Assembly (NCBI GenBank): GCA_002449665.1
Contig: DJXH01000027.1
Location: 142,147-206,146, forward strand
Direction: 5' to 3'
Length of the DNA: 64,000 nucleotides
From: Bacteroidales bacterium UBA7009
Lineage (GTDB): Bacteria; Bacteroidota; Bacteroidia; Bacteroidales; Paludibacteraceae
Position 1 is the stretch's first letter; every line of letters starts with the position of its first letter. Below the pieces are notes generated by a model that searched no databases, had not been told where the DNA came from, and saw nothing but the letters and a program-made list of their open reading frames with translations. Position numbers and translations under genes: made by a program. Below, one piece after another: positions 8,641-16,874 of this stretch.

Positions 8641-9632
8641 ATAAGTTGAGGAATAAAACTGCTGATTATTAGTATTATCAGTCCTGCTATCAGCACCGCT
8701 ATGGTCTTACTCTTGCTGCCTTTCCACTCTTTGAGTATTATCCCCCATACGTTGGAGAAAACAATATTGAGTGCCATCAGTATGCAGAAAGCGAACGTAG
8801 TGAGGGTCGGGCTGTCCGTTAGAAAACCTTTGCCAATGGCAAGTCCGAAGAACTGCGAGTACCACAGTGCTCCTGCCAAAACGCAGAACAAGAGGTTGTT
8901 GAGCCATACGTTGCCTTTCTTGTAGTCGCCGAAAGTATGGTTGCGGCGGTTCTGATACAAGCAGTAGCAGAGGTTGGTAAGGAACCCGCCGAGCGTTACG
9001 AGCAGTGTGGCAGGCAGCGAAGCGAGCATAGGCGATACGCCGTCAAACTGCAAATCTGCCCCTTGTGCTAATCCGATGTTGAAGCAAGCCGACATAAACC
9101 CTGCAAGCACTGCCACGGTTATGCCCTTGCCGAAGTTGTATTTTATCGGTGCCTTGCCCTCTGCGTTGTCTCTCTGCCTCATCATTCCCGCTATGCCTAT
9201 CACGGCAATCCCGATAAGCGTTACCACCACTCCTATTATGACGGCAGTGGTAAGGTCAGCGGCGTGTCCGGTAAAGAGCGGCGCAAGTATGGTGCCGAGT
9301 GCGGCGCAGGTGCCGAGCGAGATGCTCTGACCGAGAGCCACACCGAGGTAGCGCATGCTAAGTCCGAATGTCAGTCCGCCCACTCCCCACAGTGCGCCGT
9401 ACATCATCGTCATAAGCGTGGCTTTCGGGTCGCTTGCAAAAAGTTCGGTAAGGCTGTGTCCTTCTGGCACGGCAAGCATAGCCCCGATGAGAGGAAATAC
9501 TATCCAAGCGAAAAGCCCCTGCACTAACCAATACGACTCCCACGACCAGTCTTTCACCTTGTTGATAGGTACATAACTGCTCGACTGGCAGAATGCACCT
9601 ATCGCTATTATAATCAGTCCGATGTATATCAT
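8637..9632 (-). CDS. rhaT: L-rhamnose/proton symporter
   Basis: 331 residues with about ten membrane segments. The sequence MIYIGLIIIAIGAFCQSSSYVPINKVKDWSW is cut here to its key features: the N-terminal helix, SSYVPINKVK and a WSWE(S)YWL motif, all hallmarks of RhaT. It imports L-rhamnose with a proton across the inner membrane. The gene lies between the isomerase and aldolase genes, with a six-base gap to rhaA and a four-base overlap with rhaD. Confidence 0.94.
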   Translation of the reverse strand: MIYIGLIIIAIGAFCQSSSYVPINKVKDWSWESYWLVQGLFAWIVFPLIGAMLAVPEGHSLTELFASDPKATLMTMMYGALWGVGGLTFGLSMRYLGVALGQSISLGTCAALGTILAPLFTGHAADLTTAVIIGVVVTLIGIAVIGIAGMMRQRDNAEGKAPIKYNFGKGITVAVLAGFMSACFNIGLAQGADLQFDGVSPMLASLPATLLVTLGGFLTNLCYCLYQNRRNHTFGDYKKGNVWLNNLLFCVLAGALWYSQFFGLAIGKGFLTDSPTLTTFAFCILMALNIVFSNVWGIILKEWKGSKSKTIAVLIAGLIILIISSFIPQLI

Positions 9633-9638
9633 ATCGCC

Positions 9639-10895
9639 TTACCTTTTGCTTGTTACCTCGCGCTCATACTGCTCTATGTCGCGTATGAAGTCAAGTCCTA
9701 CGGGGACGTTCTCCCTTACGCAGAACTCGTCATATACGGCTTGCCACGGCATCGATTTCTCCTCCTCTATATATGCGAGTTTCTGGAACCCGCGACTGCT
9801 CACTTCATAATCGTGTATGGTCTTTACCGGCTCAAGCAGTGCGCGGAGCATACAGCGTTGTGTGGCTCTCGAACCGATAACGTATGCCCCAATGCGGTTG
9901 ATGGAGCCGTCGAAGTAGTCAAGTCCGTAGTGCACGCGGTCTATGGCTCCGGCACGCACTATCTCTTGGAAGAGTTCCAGCGTCGGGTCGTCCATCAGCG
10001 TTACGTGGTCGCTGTCCCAGCGAACGGGACGGCTCACGTGAAGCATCAGTTCGGGTACGAACAGCAGCATACTCGACACTTTGTCCGCTACCGACTCCGT
10101 GGGGTGGAAATGCCCTGTGTCAAGCGTTATCATGACGTTGTTCTTCGCGGCGTATGCCGTGTAGAAATCGTTGCTGCCTACGGTCATCGTCTCAAGCCCT
10201 ATGCCGAAGACCTTGCTCTCAAGGCTCGGTTTTTCGTACTTGTATTTCTCTTTCAGTATCTCGTCAAGACTCTCTTTGAGCAGCGAGCGGTAGAGCATAC
10301 GGTCCACCGTCAGATCTTTCGAACCGTCGTGAATCCAAAGGTTGATGATACACGGGTCTTGTTGCTCTTCGCCTATGGCATTGGCTATGGCGCGGCAGCG
10401 TTTCATGTGTTCTATCCAAAACTCGCGAATCTCCTTGTCGGGATTGGCTATGGTCAGGTTGCCCGACTTGGGGTGGGAGAAGTTGGTCGAGTTGAAGTCA
10501 AGTTTGGTGTTATGCTCTTTCGCCCAGTCTATCCAGCCTTTGAAAAGGTTGATGTCGCACTCGTTTCTGTCCACATGTTTGCCGTTAAACTCGCCGTATA
10601 TCTCGTGCAGGTTAAGGCGGTGGTTGCCTGGTATAAGACTTTTGGCTTTCAGTATGTCTTGCCTCAGTTCGTCTATGTTGCGGGCTTTTCCGGGGTAGTT
10701 GCCTGTGGACTGTATGCCGCCGGACAGCGCACCTGCCTGCGGCTCAAATCCGCTTACATCGTCTGCCTGCCAGCAGTGCATAGAAAGATGAAACGCTTGC
10801 AGTTGCCCCAGCACCTGCTCCGTGTCTATACCCAACTCGGCGTATCTCTCTCTTGCTATCTGATACGCTTGGTTTACCATTTGTGTGTTTGCCAT
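9639..10895 (-). CDS. rhaA: L-rhamnose isomerase
   Basis: 418 residues, the family's normal length. Metal-binding and active-site segments of the TIM barrel are visible: NLWIHDGSKD, LDTGHFHPTESVAD, HVSRPVRWDSDHV and HYGLDYFDGSINRIGAY. It converts L-rhamnose to L-rhamnulose, using divalent metal. It starts two bases after the rhaB stop codon, so the kinase and isomerase are expressed from one message. Confidence 0.97.
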   Translation of the reverse strand: MANTQMVNQAYQIARERYAELGIDTEQVLGQLQAFHLSMHCWQADDVSGFEPQAGALSGGIQSTGNYPGKARNIDELRQDILKAKSLIPGNHRLNLHEIYGEFNGKHVDRNECDINLFKGWIDWAKEHNTKLDFNSTNFSHPKSGNLTIANPDKEIREFWIEHMKRCRAIANAIGEEQQDPCIINLWIHDGSKDLTVDRMLYRSLLKESLDEILKEKYKYEKPSLESKVFGIGLETMTVGSNDFYTAYAAKNNVMITLDTGHFHPTESVADKVSSMLLFVPELMLHVSRPVRWDSDHVTLMDDPTLELFQEIVRAGAIDRVHYGLDYFDGSINRIGAYVIGSRATQRCMLRALLEPVKTIHDYEVSSRGFQKLAYIEEEKSMPWQAVYDEFCVRENVPVGLDFIRDIEQYEREVTSKR

Positions 10896-10897
10896 AG

Positions 10898-12244
10898 TTA
10901 TTCTGTTTTGCGTTTTTGTACAAGTATGTTGCCTATCGCCGTGGCTTCCGTATGGCTTGCTACGACCGGTATACCTATCGCTCTTTCCGTCAGGCGGTTG
11001 AGCAGACTGTTTCTTGCCCCGCCGCCGATGATATAGAGCAAGTCAATATGCCAATCCAAAAGACTTTGCAGCATACGGAACACCTCTCCGTACCTGTGTG
11101 CAAGCGAAAGGAAGATTGTTGCCACCGTCTCGGCGTCTGTCTGTATCTCTTTGCCTTGCTCTTTTGCTGCTTGCTGTATTTCGCCCAGCATAGAAGCGGG
11201 GTTGGCAAAGCGTTGCTCGTCAAAGTTAAGCTGCGGCAGTGTGTTTTCGTTGGCGGCTATTGCGCTTTCCGCCATCTCTGTCAGTTCTTCGTACTTGTAG
11301 TCTTTGCCCGCCCGTTGCCATTCTTTTCTGACTTGTTCGAGTATCCACATGCCGGTTATGTTCTTCAGCAGGCGTGTCGTACCGTCAATGCCGCCTTCGT
11401 TGGTGAAGTTAAGGCGGTAGGTGTCGTCGTTTATTATAGGTTCGTCCGTTACGACCCCCATCAGGCTCCAAGTCCCGCTACTGAGGTATGCTATTCGTTT
11501 GCCGTCTGCCACGCGTGGTACAGCCGCTATCGCACTTGCCGTATCGTGTCCTGCCACAGCCACAACAGGCACATCATACCTGAAGCCGGCTATCTCTTTT
11601 TTCAGCAGTCCGACACGCTCCCCGGGGAAAACAACCTTCGGGAAACAGCCTATCCGTCCGCCTGCCGTTTCTACAAGCTTTCTATCTATCTCTTTGGTGC
11701 GCGGGTTGAGCAGTTGGGAGGTGGAGAGAATGGTATATTCGCAAACCTTTCTGCCCGTCAGCAGATAAGAAAAATAGTCGGGCATAAAAAGATATGTGTC
11801 CGCTTTGAGGAAGGGCTCGTATTGCTCTGAGGAGCAAGCGTACATCTGAAAGAGGGTATTGAAGTTAAGAAACTGTATGCCGGTGGTGTCGTATATCTGT
11901 CTTTGGTTGATGAGCCGGAAAAACTCTTCGGGCTTGCCGTTGGTATATGGGTCTCTGTAAGCACGGGGATGGGCAAGAGCCTTGCCGTCTTTAAGACAGA
12001 CTATATCCACGCCCCAAGTGTCTATACCAATGCTTTTTACGCGTATGTCATCGCGTGATGTAAGCAAGTGCAGACCTTTGGTTATCTCGCCGAACAGGTA
12101 GTCTGTGTCCCAAAACCATTTGCCGTCTTGTTCATATACTTGGTTGGGAAAACGATGTACCGTTTCCAAGTCAGTGCCGTCTGCGGATATAATAATGCGC
12201 CCGCTCGTGGCTCCCAAATCGATAGCACAATATACGTTTTTCAT
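10898..12244 (-). CDS. rhaB: Rhamnulokinase
   Basis: 448 residues, FGGY carbohydrate kinase family. The phosphate-1 motif AIDLGATSGRI is at residues 7-17, VAGHDTASAIAAVP and YLSSGTWSLMG are mid-protein, and the C-terminal adenosine motif IIGGGARNSLLNRLTE is present. It phosphorylates L-rhamnulose. It is first in the operon. No AraC-type regulator (RhaR/RhaS) is next to it, which is unusual because Bacteroides rhamnose operons commonly include one. Confidence 0.96.
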   Translation of the reverse strand: MKNVYCAIDLGATSGRIIISADGTDLETVHRFPNQVYEQDGKWFWDTDYLFGEITKGLHLLTSRDDIRVKSIGIDTWGVDIVCLKDGKALAHPRAYRDPYTNGKPEEFFRLINQRQIYDTTGIQFLNFNTLFQMYACSSEQYEPFLKADTYLFMPDYFSYLLTGRKVCEYTILSTSQLLNPRTKEIDRKLVETAGGRIGCFPKVVFPGERVGLLKKEIAGFRYDVPVVAVAGHDTASAIAAVPRVADGKRIAYLSSGTWSLMGVVTDEPIINDDTYRLNFTNEGGIDGTTRLLKNITGMWILEQVRKEWQRAGKDYKYEELTEMAESAIAANENTLPQLNFDEQRFANPASMLGEIQQAAKEQGKEIQTDAETVATIFLSLAHRYGEVFRMLQSLLDWHIDLLYIIGGGARNSLLNRLTERAIGIPVVASHTEATAIGNILVQKRKTE

Positions 12245-12272
12245 TTTTCGCCGGAAATTGGTTTTAGTGCCG

Positions 12273-12304
12273 CAAAGATAAGAAAATTATTTGAACGGAT
12301 AAAG
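12273..12304 (-). promoter_or_regulatory. Promoter of the rhamnose operon
   Basis: Minus-strand TATCTTTG at 12280-12273, 28 bases before the rhaB start codon. The -33 region is weak (CTTT/TTTA), which would suit an activator-dependent promoter; that is inference. Confidence 0.6.
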
Positions 12305-12328
12305 TTTCTGCATATTATTGTGCAAAAA

Positions 12329-12360
12329 TTTGTGTAAACCGCTATTATTTTTTACCTTTG
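12329..12360 (+). promoter_or_regulatory. Promoter of the OPT transporter gene
   Basis: TTTG at 12329-12332, 20-base spacer, TACCTTTG at 12353-12360, 33 bases upstream of the ATG. Divergent from the rhamnose promoter. Confidence 0.8.
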
Positions 12361-12393
12361 CGCTGTTATTGGTAAAATGCAAAATATGCACCT

Positions 12394-14340
12394 ATGGAAG
12401 AAATTAAACTGCCTGAAAATGCTAACCGCAAATTAGCCCAAGGGGAGAAATATACCCCTATTATGCGCCCTGAAAACAACTATCCCGAAGTAACGCCTTA
12501 TAGTGTCAGTCTCGGAGTTGTGATGGCTGTCGTTTTCTCCGCAGCCGCCGCCTATCTCGGTCTGAAAGTGGGGCAGGTCTTTGAGGCTGCCATACCTATT
12601 GCCATCATTGCAGTAGGTCTGTCCTCTGCCTTGCGCCGCAAGAACGCTCTCGGTGAGAACGTTATCATTCAGTCTATCGGCGCTTCGTCGGGCGTGATAG
12701 TGGCAGGTGCTATCTTTACCCTCCCTGCCTTGTATATCCTTCAAGCCAAGTACCCGAGTATAACCGTTAATTTTATGCAGGTGTTTATGTCCTCGCTGCT
12801 CGGCGGCTGCCTCGGCATACTGTTTCTTATTCCGTTCCGTAAATTCTTCGTGCAGGAGAAGCACGGCGAATATCCCTTCCCTGAAGCCACTGCCACTACG
12901 CAGGTGCTTGTCTCCGGCGAGCAGGGCGGCAGTCAGGCTAAACCTCTTATATGGGCTGCGGCTGTAGGCGGACTGTACGATTTTGTTGTTTCCACCTTCG
13001 GTTTGTGGACTGAGAGTCTCTCCACGCGCATGACCGCTTGGGGCGAAACACTTGCTATGAAGTTTAAGACTGTCCTCGCTGTCAATACCTCTGCCGCCGT
13101 CCTCGGCTTGGGCTATATAATAGGTCTCAAATACGCCGCTATCATCTGCTGCGGCTCGCTCTTCACTTGGTGGGTCGTTCTGCCGTTGCTCGGTGCTGTA
13201 GGTATGGCAGATGCCGACCCGCAAATGCTTTACACCGACTTCGGGCGTAACATCGGCATTGGCGCAATAGCTATGGCAGGTCTGATAGGCATAATAAAGA
13301 ACCGTGGTGTCATAGGCGGGGCTTTCGGCTTGATGCGCAAAGAATTCGGCAGCAAAGGCAAGCAGGTGGCTGAAGGCGTTTTGCGTACCGAACGCGACCT
13401 TAATATGCGCTTCCTTGCTATCGCTATCGTTGCCGCACTTGTGATAGTGCTTGTCTTCTTCTGGGTTGGCGTGCTCCATAATTTCACGCAGGCTCTCGTG
13501 GCATGGCTCGTTGTTACCATCATCGCTTTTCTCTTCACCACCGTTGCCGCTAACGCCATAGCCATAGTCGGCTCCAACCCCGTGAGCGGTATGACGCTGA
13601 TGACGCTTATAGTCGCATCTGTCGTGTTCGTGGCTGTGGGTATGAAAGGCGAAAGCGGTATGGTGGCTGCTATGGTCATAGGAGGCGTCGTTTGTACGGC
13701 ACTGAGTATGGCAGGCGGGTTTATCACTGACCTGAAGATCGGTTACTGGATAGGTACGACCCCTGCCAAACAGGAGACTTGGAAGTTCCTCGGTACACTC
13801 GTCAGTGCCGCTACCGTCGGCGGAGTGATGATCGTGCTTAACGAGACCTACGGATTTGTAGGCAAGGATGCGCTGGTGGCTCCGCAGGCTAATGCTATGG
13901 CTGCTGTCATAGAGCCGCTTATGTCGGGCGAAGGTGCGCCGTGGATGCTCTATTTTGCCGGTGCCGTACTTGCGTTGTTGCTCAATACGCTTGGCGTACC
14001 GGTGCTGCCTTTCGCGCTCGGAATGTTTATTCCGTTGCACCTCAATCTGCCCTTGCTCATCGGCGGTGTGATTGCCTATTTCGTCAGCCGTAAGAGCAAG
14101 AAGGACGGCGAGAAAGCCGGGGATTTGGTGCAGAAACGTCAGGAGAAAGGTACGCTCATAGCATCGGGCTTTATAGCAGGCGGCGCACTGATGGGCGTAG
14201 TAAGTGCAGTGATAAAATTCTGCGGAGCCGACTGGTATCTTGACTCTTGGGCTTCGTCAGGCTATGCACAACTGCTCGGTATAGTGATGTACGCTCTGCT
14301 TATTGCCTACTTTATCTACGCTGGAAGAAAAGTAAAATGA
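12394..14340 (+). CDS. OPT family oligopeptide transporter
   Basis: 648 residues, an inner-membrane protein with some 14-16 hydrophobic segments, matching the prokaryotic OPT branch (TIGR00733). Signature stretches include YLGLKVGQVFEAAIPIAI near 50-67, EKHGEYPFPEATATTQVL and GSNPVSGMTLMTLI. Members import oligopeptides or metal-peptide complexes by proton symport; the substrate here is unknown. The stop codon overlaps the start codon of the MNT nucleotidyltransferase gene, although the two have no obvious functional link. Confidence 0.9.
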   Translation: MEEIKLPENANRKLAQGEKYTPIMRPENNYPEVTPYSVSLGVVMAVVFSAAAAYLGLKVGQVFEAAIPIAIIAVGLSSALRRKNALGENVIIQSIGASSGVIVAGAIFTLPALYILQAKYPSITVNFMQVFMSSLLGGCLGILFLIPFRKFFVQEKHGEYPFPEATATTQVLVSGEQGGSQAKPLIWAAAVGGLYDFVVSTFGLWTESLSTRMTAWGETLAMKFKTVLAVNTSAAVLGLGYIIGLKYAAIICCGSLFTWWVVLPLLGAVGMADADPQMLYTDFGRNIGIGAIAMAGLIGIIKNRGVIGGAFGLMRKEFGSKGKQVAEGVLRTERDLNMRFLAIAIVAALVIVLVFFWVGVLHNFTQALVAWLVVTIIAFLFTTVAANAIAIVGSNPVSGMTLMTLIVASVVFVAVGMKGESGMVAAMVIGGVVCTALSMAGGFITDLKIGYWIGTTPAKQETWKFLGTLVSAATVGGVMIVLNETYGFVGKDALVAPQANAMAAVIEPLMSGEGAPWMLYFAGAVLALLLNTLGVPVLPFALGMFIPLHLNLPLLIGGVIAYFVSRKSKKDGEKAGDLVQKRQEKGTLIASGFIAGGALMGVVSAVIKFCGADWYLDSWASSGYAQLLGIVMYALLIAYFIYAGRKVK

Positions 14341-14654
14341 TAACTGACAGCGAGATATTGACTAAAATAAAGTCGCTCGGGAAAACTATTCTGCCCGAAG
14401 GCAGCCGTCTCTACCTATATGGCTCGCGGGCAAGGGGCGACAATCGACCTGATTCGGATTGGGACTTACTTGTTTTGCTCAATAAGAAACACGAACCGGA
14501 TGATTTCGATAAATACTCCTATCCCTTTATTGAGTTGGGGTTTGATTTGGATATACGTATCTCTGCTCGCGACTATTCGTTAGAACAATGGAGTTCTATA
14601 TGGTTTACACCATTTTACCATAACGTAGAAGATGATAAAAAAGTACTGATATGA
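14337..14654 (+). CDS. MNT-type nucleotidyltransferase, antitoxin of a MNT/HEPN pair
   Basis: 105 residues from the ATG at 14337, which overlaps the OPT stop codon (ATGA); an in-frame extension to 14247 lies inside the OPT gene and is not credible. The catalytic signature GS-x10-DxD is intact: G29, S30, D41 and D43 in GSRARGDNRPDSDWDL. In characterised pairs such proteins adenylylate the HEPN toxin to neutralise it. The partner follows with an ATGA overlap at 14651-14654 but carries an in-frame stop. A second function as a stand-alone nucleotidyltransferase cannot be excluded. Confidence 0.85.
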   Translation: MITDSEILTKIKSLGKTILPEGSRLYLYGSRARGDNRPDSDWDLLVLLNKKHEPDDFDKYSYPFIELGFDLDIRISARDYSLEQWSSIWFTPFYHNVEDDKKVLI

Positions 14655-15046
14655 GTTTAGGACAAGAAGAAAGAGAAATATTAGTTGATTTAGAACTTTA
14701 AAAGGCACAAAAGATTGTAGCCGAATTTGATGTTTATATTCAAAACAACTTGTTGAGTACACTCGCCAACCGTATGTATTATGCTGCATATCACGCTGTA
14801 ATGGCTCTGCTTATACATAATAAACTTCACGCCTGTACTCACCTCGGCGTTTCCGTGCTTCTAAATAAGCATTTTGTTAAAGAAGGTGTAATCTCAACTG
14901 ATGAATCTCGACTATTTACCAAACTTGAAGCACTGCGTGAGAGCGGCGACTATAACTGCTATATCGATACCTCTGAAGATGACCTCCTTCCCAAACTCCA
15001 ACCGACAAAAGATTTTATCAATCATATTAAATCCCTTGTAAGATAA
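14651..15046 (+). pseudogene. HEPN domain protein (toxin partner), interrupted by an in-frame TAA at codon 17
   Basis: Translation from the ATG at 14651 gives MSLGQEEREILVDLEL, then TAA at 14699-14701, and continues in the same frame with KAQKIVAEFD and 110 further residues to the stop at 15046. The HEPN signature R-x6-H survives downstream as RMYYAAYH (R41, H48 when the stop is counted as residue 17). One base change in a Lys, Gln or Glu codon would explain the stop. A TTG at 14750 could restart translation but would drop the first helix. It is either a disabled toxin or a site of readthrough. The stop is a direct observation; loss of function is inference. Confidence 0.8.
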
Positions 15047-15071
15047 TATAAACTAAATATTATATAAACTA

Positions 15072-15493
15072 ATGAAAATCAATCTTTTACCCCCCCATTT
15101 GAGGCGATAAGGATTATCTGTTTCATCGTCATATTCTCTATGCCGCAGTTCGTGTCGGCTGACGATGAGCATATAGTTACTGCCGGTCAGATCACTAATT
15201 GGATGAACTCTCACGACCATTTTGACCAGACAGCCGAAGATCTTGAATATGCCGTTTATTTTAAGCCGCTTGTGGTAGCATCAGGTTTCAACCGTGATGT
15301 TATCGCTGAAGTCGTACCCGATGGGGACGGAACCAAAAACGGCGATGTAGTTGTTACATCATATTATGTAACAGATGCTCTTATTGCTACGGCAGGAACG
15401 GCGGCAAATAGCGCAAATATTGCAGATTCCGGCATTGGTGGCAGCGGCTCCGGCGGCAGTCAAGGCGGTTCCCGTGTCCCCGAGATGGATTAG
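15072..15493 (+). pseudogene. Small secreted protein, reading frame broken at a seven-base C tract
   Basis: From the ATG at 15072 the frame reads MKINLLPP and then hits a stop at 15108. One extra C in the run at 15090-15096 would join it to an open frame ending at 15493 and give a 140-residue protein with a convincing signal peptide (IRIICFIVIFSMPQFVSA). The downstream part has no internal homology I recognise: an acidic, valine-rich region, then a Gly/Ser tail (SGSGGSQGGS) and VPEMD at the end. The shortest intact reading starts at the ATG at 15140 and would lack the membrane signal. It may be a phase-variable gene, a decayed gene or a homopolymer sequencing error. It lies alone between the HEPN gene and a terminator. 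Confidence 0.55.
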
Positions 15494-15537
15494 CACTAAG
15501 CCCTATCATCGGTTGCTTTGCTCATTTTAGTTAAAAA

Positions 15538-15574
15538 TCACTCCCGCTTAGACATTTTAGCCGAGCGGGAGTGA
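15538..15574. terminator. Bidirectional terminator
   Basis: Eleven-base perfect stem (15538-15548 with 15564-15574) between convergent genes, T-rich on the plus side (ATTTTTAT shortly after) and preceded by an A run that serves the minus strand. Confidence 0.7.
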
Positions 15575-15652
15575 GTGCATATTTTTATAGTTTATTGCCG
15601 GTTACCTTATTCGGTTTGTAGGAATCCGTTTCTAAATTATTGACGATAAACT

Positions 15653-16807
15653 TTATTGGGCGATAAACTTCTTGCCGTTGCGGATATAGATATGTCCGGC
15701 TGTTGTTTCGCTTACCTCGCGGCCGAGAATATCATATATCTTATTGTCATTTTTGGCGTTGATTTCAACCTGCTTGTCGTCAGTTGCTTGAGGCGGTTGG
15801 ATACCGCGAATCACTTGGAAACTTCTGTAAGGCGACAGCGAGCGACGACCGGACATCATATACCAAAGGTTGGTGTTGCCCTGTTGGTCGTAGCCGCCCC
15901 ACCCCCAGTTGAAGTGTATAAAAGGATTGGTTGGGGCTGCTTGTTTTGCTTCTGGTGTCAGCCATCCGTAGCCGTCAAGTACAAAAGCGTGTCCGCCATC
16001 GTAGCCCGGTACGGTGCTTGTGCCTGAGCAGTACATAGGTCTGCCTGCATCTATCTCTGCCATTATGTCAGAGATGTTCTCTACGTTCTCAAGCATAATG
16101 CCATCCTTGTAGCCAAAGGTGCTGACAAGTGCGCCGGGAACGTATTGCGACATCGTTCCGCTGCTCGTATTGTAGTCCATTTGTACAGCTGCTCCGCAGG
16201 CAAACATCAGTTTTGCAATCTCGTTGCGCTGTGCTGCGTTAGACTCCTGTTTAGCATAATTGTGGAGGATATTGTTCCAGTTGAATCTTACTGTGTCGTA
16301 GTCCAACTGAACGTGGAAATTCCGTGTCTTGGTGTAGTAGTCTACTTTTACTTCGGGATTGCACTGTTGAGGATATTTCCAATATGCCATAATCTGCGCC
16401 ATTGCGGTGGCAACACAGCCGGTAACAGTGTGAGTATTTCCTATGGCAGGGGTCCAAAGATTATACGGATGACCTTGGTTATAAGCAATATCTTTCAGCA
16501 GCGGTCCTACTGAGTCGGACATAACATAGACGGTGCTATAGTCATCGTCTGATGCGGCTCTGTTGGGTCTGCCGTTTTCTGCTATCACGAGTTCGAGTTC
16601 ATTGGCTGCAAGTAAGGCTTTTACGCCGTCTGCATTGTCTTTAGTCAGTTTGCCTTCATTGCTGAAACCGATTATCTGCTCATCGGCATCAATCAGTACG
16701 TAGCCGCCGTTGGGGTTATTGTAAGCACGGACGATGTTCTCCGGCTCGGTTGCCCACGCAGTGCACGATAAGAGGGCAATACATATAAATGAGATAATTT
16801 TTTTCAT
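15653..16807 (-). CDS. Peptidase C10 family (streptopain/interpain-like) secreted cysteine protease
   Basis: 384 residues. A signal peptide (cleavage near TAWA-TE, residue 20) is followed by a pro-domain with the Spi-like segment GGYVLIDADEQIIGFS. The catalytic Cys131 lies in TGCVATAMAQIM, His273 in GGHAFVLDGY, and the FNWGWGG motif (N300) completes the site. The last 30 residues (KIYDILGREV...HIYIRNGKKFI) look like a T9SS type A sorting signal, so it is probably surface-exposed or secreted. It is the last gene after susC, susD and a lipoprotein gene, separated by a hairpin at 16821-16850 that may reduce its expression. It may release peptides for the SusCD-type importer; that is inference from context. 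Confidence 0.9.
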   Translation of the reverse strand: MKKIISFICIALLSCTAWATEPENIVRAYNNPNGGYVLIDADEQIIGFSNEGKLTKDNADGVKALLAANELELVIAENGRPNRAASDDDYSTVYVMSDSVGPLLKDIAYNQGHPYNLWTPAIGNTHTVTGCVATAMAQIMAYWKYPQQCNPEVKVDYYTKTRNFHVQLDYDTVRFNWNNILHNYAKQESNAAQRNEIAKLMFACGAAVQMDYNTSSGTMSQYVPGALVSTFGYKDGIMLENVENISDIMAEIDAGRPMYCSGTSTVPGYDGGHAFVLDGYGWLTPEAKQAAPTNPFIHFNWGWGGYDQQGNTNLWYMMSGRRSLSPYRSFQVIRGIQPPQATDDKQVEINAKNDNKIYDILGREVSETTAGHIYIRNGKKFIAQ

Positions 16808-16820
16808 ACTCTTATTTTAT

Positions 16821-16850
16821 AAAGGATTGGAGAATGCTCTCCAATCCTTT
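16821..16850 (-). terminator. Hairpin between lipoprotein and C10 protease genes
   Basis: Thirteen-base perfect stem (16821-16833 with 16838-16850, four-base loop) just after the lipoprotein stop codon. On the minus strand it is followed by only a short T-rich stretch, so it may be a partial terminator or an mRNA-stability element. Confidence 0.6.
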
Positions 16851-16874
16851 ATTCAAGTTTTTATCAACTGTGGT

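Noticed and set aside
9741..11036. Open frame of 431 codons on the plus strand
   Set aside because: Antisense to rhaA and the end of rhaB; composition is that of a reverse-frame shadow of G+C-rich genes.
12433..14040. Long open frame of 535 codons on the minus strand
   Set aside because: It is antisense to the OPT transporter gene, its translation is His/Arg-rich with no homology, and the plus-strand protein is unambiguous.
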